Part shown: positions 55,531 to 64,000 of the stretch, piece after piece
Numbering within the stretch: position 1 is the stretch's first letter
How the letters are laid out: each line of letters begins with the position of its first letter
DNA from: Auanema rhodensis
Taxonomy: Eukaryota; Nematoda; Chromadorea; Rhabditida; Rhabditidae
Direction of reading: 5' to 3'
NCBI GenBank assembly: GCA_964057225.1
Contig: CAXKVF010000086.1
Coordinates: 124,001 to 188,000, forward strand
Length of the DNA stretch: 64,000 bases
The notes under the pieces: model-generated
Seen by the model: only the letters and a program-made list of their open reading frames with translations
The model's database searches: none
What the model was told of the DNA's origin: nothing
Translations under genes and position numbers: made by a program

Positions 55531-56410
55531 ACCGCATCTCTTTATCTTTCACGTGAAGCGAGTTACATACCAAGTGCACATCACGTATACATTTAATTAG
55601 CATAAATTAAAGTTCACGTAAATTTCAAAGTCATGGTTACCATGAACCAATATCAATAAAAATTTGTTTTTAGACTAATATGGACATGGGGAATCTAATT
55701 TTGAAAACCGCATCTCTTTATCTTTCACGTGAAGCGAGTTACATACCAAGTGCACATCACGTGTACATTTAATTAGCATAAATTAAAGTTCACGTAAATT
55801 TCAAAGTCATGGTTACCATGCACCAATATCAATAAAAATTTGTTTTTAGACTAATATGGACATGGGGAATCTAATTTTGAAAACCGCATCTCTTTATCTT
55901 TCACGTGAAGCGAGTTACATACCAAGTGCACATCACGTGTACATTTAATTAGCATAAATTAAAGTTCACGTAAATTTCAAAGTCATGGTTACCATGCACC
56001 AATATCAATAAAAATTTGTTTTTAGACTAATATGGACATGGGGAATCTAATTTTGAAAACCGCATCTCTTTATCTTTCACGTGAAGCGAGTTACATACCA
56101 AGTGCACATCACGTGTACATTTAATTAGCATAAATTAAAGTTCACGTAAATTTCAAAGTCATGGTTACCATGCACCAATATCAATAAAAATTTGTTTTTA
56201 GACTAATATGGACATGGGGAATCTAATTTTGAAAACCGCATCTCTTTATCTTTCACGTGAAGCGAGTTACATACCAAGTGCACATCACGTGTACATTTAA
56301 TTAGCATAAATTAAAGTTCACGTAAATTTCAAAGTCATGGTTACCATGCACCAATATCAATAAAAATTTGTTTTTAGACTAATATGGACATGGGGAATCT
56401 AATTTTGAAA

Positions 56411-59400
56411 ACCGCATCTCTTTATCTTTCACGTGAAGCGAGTTACATACCAAGTGCACATCACGTGTACATTTAATTAGCATAAATTAAAGTTCACGTA
56501 AATTTCAAAGTCATGGTTACCATGAACCAATATCAATAAAAATTTGTTTTCAGACTAATATGGACATGGGGAATCTAATTTTGAAAACCGCATCTCTTTA
56601 TCTTTCACGTGAAGCGAGTTACATACCAAGTGCACATCACGTGTACATTTAATTAGCATAAATTAAAGTTCACGTAAATTTCAAAGTCATGGTTACCATG
56701 CACCAATATCAATAAAAATTTGTTTTTAGACTAATATGGACATGGGGAATCTAATTTTGAAAACCGCATCTCTTTATCTTTCACGTGAAGCGAGTTACAT
56801 ACCAAGTGCACATCACGTGTACATTTAATTAGCATAAATTAAAGTTCACGTAAATTTCAAAGTCATGGTTACCATGCACCAATATCAATAAAAATTTGTT
56901 TTTAGACTAATATGGACATGGGGAATCTAATTTTGAAAACCGCATCTCTTTATCTTTCACGTGAAGCGAGTTACATACCAAGTGCACATCACGTGTACAT
57001 TTAATTAGCATAAATTAAAGTTCACGTAAATTTCAAAGTCATGGTTACCATGAACCAATATCAATAAAAATTTGTTTTCAGACTAATATGGACATGGGGA
57101 ATCTAATTTTGAAAACCGCATCTCTTTATCTTTCACGTGAAGCGAGTTACATACCAAGTGCACATCACGTGTACATTTAATTAGCATAAATTAAAGTTCA
57201 CGTAAATTTCAAAGTCATGGTTACCATGCACCAATATCAATAAAAATTTGTTTTTAGACTAATATGGACATGGGGAATCTAATTTTGAAAACCGCATCTC
57301 TTTATCTTTCACGTGAAGCGAGTTACATACCAAGTGCACATCACGTGTACATTTAATTAGCATAAATTAAAGTTCACGTAAATTTCAAAGTCATGGTTAC
57401 CATGCACCAATATCAATAAAAATTTGTTTTTAGACTAATATGGACATGGGGAATCTAATTTTGAAAACCGCATCTCTTTATCTTTCACGTGAAGCGAGTT
57501 ACATACCAAGTGCACATCACGTGTACATTTAATTAGCATAAATTAAAGTTCACGTAAATTTCAAAGTCATGGTTACCATGAACCAATATCAATAAAAATT
57601 TGTTTTCAGACTAATATGGACATGGGGAATCTAATTTTGAAAACCGCATCTCTTTATCTTTCACGTGAAGCGAGTTACATACCAAGTGCACATCACGTGT
57701 ACATTTAATTAGCATAAATTAAAGTTCACGTAAATTTCAAAGTCATGGTTACCATGCACCAATATCAATAAAAATTTGTTTTTAGACTAATATGGACATG
57801 GGGAATCTAATTTTGAAAACCGCATCTCTTTATCTTTCACGTGAAGCGAGTTACATACCAAGTGCACATCACGTGTACATTTAATTAGCATAAATTAAAG
57901 TTCACGTAAATTTCAAAGTCATGGTTACCATGCACCAATATCAATAAAAATTTGTTTTTAGACTAATATGGACATGGGAAATCTAATTTTGAAAACCGCA
58001 TCTCTTTATCTTTCACGTGAAGCGAGTTACATACCAAGTGCACATCACGTGTACATTTAATTAGCATAAATTAAAGTTCACGTAAATTTCAAAGTCATGG
58101 TTACCATGAACCAATATCAATAAAAATTTGTTTTCAGACTAATATGGACATGGGAAATCTAATTTTGAAAACCGCATCTCTTTATCTTTCACGTGAAGCG
58201 AGTTACATACCAAGTGCACATCACGTGTACATTTAATTAGCATAAATTAAAGTTCACGTAAATTTCAAAGTCATGGTTACCATGCACCAATATCAATAAA
58301 AATTTGTTTTTAGACTAATATGGACATGGGGAATCTAATTTTGAAAACCGCATCTCTTTATCTTTCACGTGAAGCGAGTTACATACCAAGTGCACATCAC
58401 GTGTACATTTAATTAGCATAAATTAAAGTTCACGTAAATTTCAAAGTCATGGTTACCATGCACCAATATCAATAAAAATTTGTTTTTAGACTAATATGGA
58501 CATGGGGAATCTAATTTTGAAAACCGCATCTCTTTATCTTTCACGTGAAGCGAGTTACATACCAAGTGCACATCACGTGTACATTTAATTAGCATAAATT
58601 AAAGTTCACGTAAATTTCAAAGTCATGGTTACCATGCACCAATATCAATAAAAATTTGTTTTTAGACTAATATGGACATGGGGAATCTAATTTTGAAAAC
58701 CGCATCTCTTCATCTTTCACGTGAAGCGAGTTACATACCAAGTGCACATCACGTGTACATTTAATTAGCATAAATTAAAGTTCACGTAAATTTCAAAGTC
58801 ATGGTTACCATGCACCAATATCAATAAAAATTTGTTTTTAGACTAATATGGACATGGGGAATCTAATTTTGAAAACCGCATCTCTTTATCTTTCACGTGA
58901 AGCGAGTTACATACCAAGTGCACATCACGTGTACATTTAATTAGCATAAATTAAAGTTCACGTAAATTTCAAAGTCATGGTTACCATGCACCAATATCAA
59001 TAAAAATTTGTTTTTAGACTAATATGGACATGGGGAATCTAATTTTGAAAACCGCATCTCTTTATCTTTCACGTGAAGCGAGTTACATACCAAGTGCACA
59101 TCACGTGTACATTTAATTAGCATAAATTAAAGTTCACGTAAATTTCAAAGTCATGGTTACCATGCACCAATATCAATAAAAATTTGTTTTTAGACTAATA
59201 TGGACACGGGGAATCTAATTTTGAAAACCGCATCTCTTTATCTTTCACGTGAAGCGAGTTACATACCAAGTGCACATCACGTGTACATTTAATTAGCATA
59301 AATTAAAGTTCACGTAAATTTCAAAGTCATGGTTACCATGAACCAATATCAATAAAAATTTGTTTTTAGACTAATATGGACATGGGGAATCTAATTTTGA

Positions 59401-62400
59401 AAACCGCATCTCTTCATCTTTCACGTGAAGCGAGTTACATACCAAGTGCACATCACGTGTACATTTAATTAGCATAAATTAAAGTTCACGTAAATTTCAA
59501 AGTCATGGTTACCATGAACCAATATCAATAAAAATTTGTTTTTAGACTAATATGGACATGGGGAATCTAATTTTGAAAACCGCATCTCTTTATCTTTCGT
59601 GTGAAGCGAGTTACATACCAAGTGCACATCACGTGTACATTTAATTAGCATAAATTAAAGTTCACGTAAATTTCAAAGTCATGGTTACCATGCACCAATA
59701 TCAATAAAAATTTGTTTTTAGACTAATATGGACATGGGGAATCTAATTTTGAAAACCGCATCTCTTTATCTTTCACGTGAAGCGAGTTACATACCAAGTG
59801 CACATCACGTGTACATTTAATTAGCATAAATTAAAGTTCACGTAAATTTCAAAGTCATGGTTACCATGAACCAATATCAATAAAAATTTGTTTTCAGACT
59901 AATATGGACATGGGGAATCTAATTTTGAAAACCGCATCTCTTTATCTTTCACGTGAAGCGAGTTACATACCAAGTGCACATCACGTGTACATTTAATTAG
60001 CATAAATTAAAGTTCACGTAAATTTCAAAGTCATGGTTACCATGCACCAATATCAATAAAAATTTGTTTTTAGACTAATATGGACATGGGGAATCTAATT
60101 TTGAAAACCGCATCTCTTTATCTTTCACGTGAAGCGAGTTACATACCAAGTGCACATCACGTGTACATTTAATTAGCATAAATTAAAGTTCACGTAAATT
60201 TCAAAGTCATGGTTACCATGCACCAATATCAATAAAAATTTGTTTTTAGACTAATATGGACATGGGGAATCTAATTTTGAAAACCGCATCTCTTTATCTT
60301 TCACGTGAAGCGAGTTACATACCAAGTGCACATCACGTGTACATTTAATTAGCATAAATTAAAGTTCACGTAAATTTCAAAGTCATGGTTACCATGAACC
60401 AATATCAATAAAAATTTGTTTTCAGACTAATATGGACATGGGGAATCTAATTTTGAAAACCGCATCTCTTTATCTTTCACGTGAAGCGAGTTACATACCA
60501 AGTGCACATCACGTGTACATTTAATTAGCATAAATTAAAGTTCACGTAAATTTCAAAGTCATGGTTACCATGCACCAATATCAATAAAAATTTGTTTTTA
60601 GACTAATATGGACATGGGGAATCTAATTTTGAAAACCGCATCTCTTTATCTTTCACGTGAAGCGAGTTACATACCAAGTGCACATCACGTGTACATTTAA
60701 TTAGCATAAATTAAAGTTCACGTAAATTTCAAAGTCATGGTTACCATGCACCAATATCAATAAAAATTTGTTTTTAGACTAATATGGACATGGGGAATCT
60801 AATTTTGAAAACCGCATCTCTTTATCTTTCACGTGAAGCGAGTTACATACCAAGTGCACATCACGTGTACATTTAATTAGCATAAATTAAAGTTCACGTA
60901 AATTTCAAAGTCATGGTTACCATGAACCAATATCAATAAAAATTTGTTTTCAGACTAATATGGACATGGGGAATCTAATTTTGAAAACCGCATCTCTTTA
61001 TCTTTCACGTGAAGCGAGTTACATACCAAGTGCACATCACGTGTACATTTAATTAGCATAAATTAAAGTTCACGTAAATTTCAAAGTCATGGTTACCATG
61101 CACCAATATCAATAAAAATTTGTTTTTAGACTAATATGGACATGGGGAATCTAATTTTGAAAACCGCATCTCTTTATCTTTCACGTGAAGCGAGTTACAT
61201 ACCAAGTGCACATCACGTGTACATTTAATTAGCATAAATTAAAGTTCACGTAAATTTCAAAGTCATGGTTACCATGCACCAATATCAATAAAAATTTGTT
61301 TTTAGACTAATATGGACATGGGAAATCTAATTTTGAAAACCGCATCTCTTTATCTTTCACGTGAAGCGAGTTACATACCAAGTGCACATCACGTGTACAT
61401 TTAATTAGCATAAATTAAAGTTCACGTAAATTTCAAAGTCATGGTTACCATGAACCAATATCAATAAAAATTTGTTTTCAGACTAATATGGACATGGGGA
61501 ATCTAATTTTGAAAACCGCATCTCTTTATCTTTCACGTGAAGCGAGTTACATACCAAGTGCACATCACGTGTACATTTAATTAGCATAAATTAAAGTTCA
61601 CGTAAATTTCAAAGTCATGGTTACCATGCACCAATATCAATAAAAATTTGTTTTTAGACTAATATGGACATGGGGAATCTAATTTTGAAAACCGCATCTC
61701 TTTATCTTTCACGTGAAGCGAGTTACATACCAAGTGCACATCACGTGTACATTTAATTAGCATAAATTAAAGTTCACGTAAATTTCAAAGTCATGGTTAC
61801 CATGCACCAATATCAATAAAAATTTGTTTTTAGACTAATATGGACATGGGGAATCTAATTTTGAAAACCGCATCTCTTTATCTTTCACGTGAAGCGAGTT
61901 ACATACCAAGTGCACATCACGTGTACATTTAATTAGCATAAATTAAAGTTCACGTAAATTTCAAAGTCATGGTTACCATGCACCAATATCAATAAAAATT
62001 TGTTTTTAGACTAATATGGACATGGGGAATCTAATTTTGAAAACCGCATCTCTTCATCTTTCACGTGAAGCGAGTTACATACCAAGTGCACATCACGTGT
62101 ACATTTAATTAGCATAAATTAAAGTTCACGTAAATTTCAAAGTCATGGTTACCATGCACCAATATCAATAAAAATTTGTTTTTAGACTAATATGGACATG
62201 GGGAATCTAATTTTGAAAACCGCATCTCTTTATCTTTCACGTGAAGCGAGTTACATACCAAGTGCACATCACGTGTACATTTAATTAGCATAAATTAAAG
62301 TTCACGTAAATTTCAAAGTCATGGTTACCATGCACCAATATCAATAAAAATTTGTTTTTAGACTAATATGGACATGGGGAATCTAATTTTGAAAACCGCA

Positions 62401-63098
62401 TCTCTTTATCTTTCACGTGAAGCGAGTTACATACCAAGTGCACATCACGTGTACATTTAATTAGCATAAATTAAAGTTCACGTAAATTTCAAAGTCATGG
62501 TTACCATGCACCAATATCAATAAAAATTTGTTTTTAGACTAATATGGACACGGGGAATCTAATTTTGAAAACCGCATCTCTTTATCTTTCACGTGAAGCG
62601 AGTTACATACCAAGTGCACATCACGTGTACATTTAATTAGCATAAATTAAAGTTCACGTAAATTTCAAAGTCATGGTTACCATGAACCAATATCAATAAA
62701 AATTTGTTTTTAGACTAATATGGACATGGGGAATCTAATTTTGAAAACCGCATCTCTTCATCTTTCACGTGAAGCGAGTTACATACCAAGTGCACATCAC
62801 GTGTACATTTAATTAGCATAAATTAAAGTTCACGTAAATTTCAAAGTCATGGTTACCATGAACCAATATCAATAAAAATTTGTTTTTAGACTAATATGGA
62901 CATGGGGAATCTAATTTTGAAAACCGCATCTCTTTATCTTTCACGTGAAGCGAGTTACATACCAAGTGCACATCACGTGTACATTTAATTAGCATAAATT
63001 AAAGTTCACGTAAATTTCAAAGTCATGGTTACCATGCACCAATATCAATAAAAATTTGTTTTTAGACTAATATGGACATGGAGAATCTAATTTTGAAA
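56411..63098 (+). repeat. 19-monomer (3,344-bp) tandem duplication with nested C-C-A(C141) trimers
   Basis: Units 323-341 (56411-59754) and 342-360 (59755-63098) are two copies. Markers shared at exactly 3,344 bp are GACATGGGAA (57971 and 61315) and TGGACACGGG (59201 and 62545). CTTCATC in units 336/355 and 340/359, and C141 in 323/342, 326/345, 329/348 and 332/351, also agree. Inside each copy the first ten units form a trimer HOR, C-C-A(C141), period 528 bp. Private differences (unit 332 has GGGAAATC where 351 does not; 341 has TTTCGTGTG; 360 has GGAGAAT) argue against simple assembly duplication. Confidence 0.92.
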
Positions 63099-63978
63099 AC
63101 CGCATCTCTTTATCTTTCACGTGAAGCGAGGTACATACCAAGTGCACATCACGTGTACATTTAATTAGCATAAATTAAAGTTCACGTAAATTTCAAAGTC
63201 ATGGTTACCATGAACCAATATCAATAAAAATTTGTTTTTAGACTAATATGGACATGGGGAATCTAATTTTGAAAACCGCATCTCTTTATCTTTCACGTGA
63301 AGCGAGTTACATACCAAGTGCACATCACGTGTACATTTAATTAGCATTAATTAAAGTTCACGTAAATTTCAAAGTCATGGTTACCATGAACCAATATCAA
63401 TAAAAATTTGTTTTTAGACTAATATGGACATGGGGAATCTAATTTTGAAAACCGCATCTCTTTATCTTTCACGTGAAGCGAGTTACATACCAAGTGCACA
63501 TCACGTGTACATTTAATTAGCATAAATTAAAGTTCACGTAAATTTCAAAGTCATGGTTACCATGCACCAATATCAATAAAAATTTGTTTTTAGACTAATA
63601 TGGACATGGGGAATCTAATTTTGAAAACCGCATCTCTTTATATTTCACGTGAAGCGAGTTACATACCAAGTGCACATCACGTGTACATTTAATTAGCATA
63701 AATTAAAGTTCACGTAAATTTCAAAGTCATGGTTACCATGCACCAATATCAATAAAAATTTGTTTTTAGACTAATATGGACATGGGGAATCTAATTTTGA
63801 AAACCGCATCTCTTTATCTTTCACATGAAGCGAGTTACATACCAAGTGCACATCACGTGTACATTTAATTAGCATAAATTAAAGTTCACGTAAATTTCAA
63901 AGTCATGGTTACCATGCACCAATATCAATAAAAATTTGTTTTTAGACTAATATGGACATGGGGAATCTAATTTTGAAA

Positions 63979-64000
63979 ACCGCATCTCTTTATCTTTCAC
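63979..64000 (+). repeat. Partial monomer at the window edge
   Basis: The first 22 bases of a new unit, ending at TTTCAC, are cut off by the end of the window, so the array continues to the right. The window likewise begins exactly at monomer base 1 under my phase, with no flanking unique sequence, so the left boundary is also outside. Confidence 0.97.

Larger units (their letters stand above)
1..64000 (+). repeat. 176-bp satellite DNA array filling the whole window
   Basis: The ACCGCATC motif recurs every 176 bases from position 1 to 63979 with no interruption by other sequence. By counting phase I get 361 monomers of 176 bp, two of 175 bp (17073-17247 and 30188-30362), two of 46 bp (22176-22221 and 23102-23147) and a 22-bp partial at 63979-64000, which sum to 64,000. 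Every unit is in the same orientation; I saw no inverted monomer, transposon or unique insert. GC of the consensus is about 32%. Most monomers differ from the consensus at roughly zero to four sites, so the array is highly homogenised. Satellites of this length and organisation are typical of eukaryotic centromeric or pericentromeric heterochromatin; subtelomeric or knob location cannot be excluded. The species and satellite family are not recognised. Neither array boundary is in the window. The strand label is arbitrary. Confidence 0.98.
53067..64000 (+). repeat. Array zone 4: C-type-rich with C141 trimer HOR (units 304-365 plus partial)
   Basis: By my count 43 of 62 full units are C type, 18 are A type and only unit 307 is G type; C139 and C93 are absent. 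C141 (TGTTTTCAG) marks units 323, 326, 329, 332, 342, 345, 348 and 351, always at a 3-unit spacing within each run; the only other C141 unit is 219 (38107-38282). The zone resembles zone 1 in its C-type excess and in having CTTCATC and CGTAT variants, but it has fewer private changes and clear recent duplications. The array runs off the right edge of the window in this zone. Confidence 0.75.

Noticed and set aside
1-64000. CRISPR array
   Set aside because: Repeats are directly adjacent 176-bp units without unique spacers, and no cas genes are present.
1-64000. Protein tandem-repeat gene
   Set aside because: The period of 176 is not divisible by three and stops occur in all frames of the consensus, so no frame continues through successive units.
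1-64000. LTR or other transposon remnants, or rDNA spacer subrepeats
   Set aside because: There are no terminal repeats, polypurine tracts, coding domains, rRNA segments or non-satellite sequence anywhere in the window.

Overview
The whole 64,000-base window is one uninterrupted head-to-tail satellite DNA array. I find no gene, RNA gene, transposon, CRISPR array or unique sequence on either strand. The repeat unit is a 176-bp, AT-rich monomer (about 32% GC). Taking the ACCGCATC motif as base 1 of the unit, I count 361 monomers of exactly 176 bp, two of 175 bp, two identical 46-bp truncated monomers and a 22-bp partial unit at the right edge; these sum exactly to 64,000. All units point the same way, and most differ from the consensus at only a few sites. 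A kilobase-scale, homogenised, nucleosome-length tandem repeat with multi-monomer higher-order repeats (HORs) indicates a eukaryotic chromosome, most likely centromeric or pericentromeric heterochromatin, or less likely a subtelomeric or knob array. The species cannot be fixed from the sequence. The length suits many plant and some animal centromere satellites, but I do not recognise the monomer. Both array ends lie outside the window.

Monomers can be typed by a few diagnostic bases. Positions 115-119 define types 'C' (CACCA), 'A' (AACCA), 'G' (AAGCA) and 'T' (AACCT). Additional markers are C93, C139, C141 and T159. These variants divide the array into four zones. Zone 1 (1-7040) is C-rich and carries many private substitutions. 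Zone 2 (7041-24731) is A-rich with G, T and T159 types, local 5-, 8- and 15-unit duplications, both truncated monomers and one 175-bp monomer. Zone 3 (24732-53066) is marked by C139 and by C93 linked to G117, in 3-, 4-, 6- and 7-monomer HORs, and holds the other 175-bp monomer. Zone 4 (53067-64000) is C-rich again, with a C-C-A(C141) trimer HOR nested in a 19-monomer (3,344-bp) tandem duplication.

Nothing here works as a gene system. What the window records is the recent history of array turnover: unequal exchange or conversion in whole-monomer steps, repeated local block amplification, rare slippage in A/T runs, and one large intra-monomer deletion that was then copied with its neighbours. 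Each monomer also carries several short dyad symmetries, two CACGTG hexamers and a degenerate CENP-B-box-like match. They are described below as sequence facts, with function left open.
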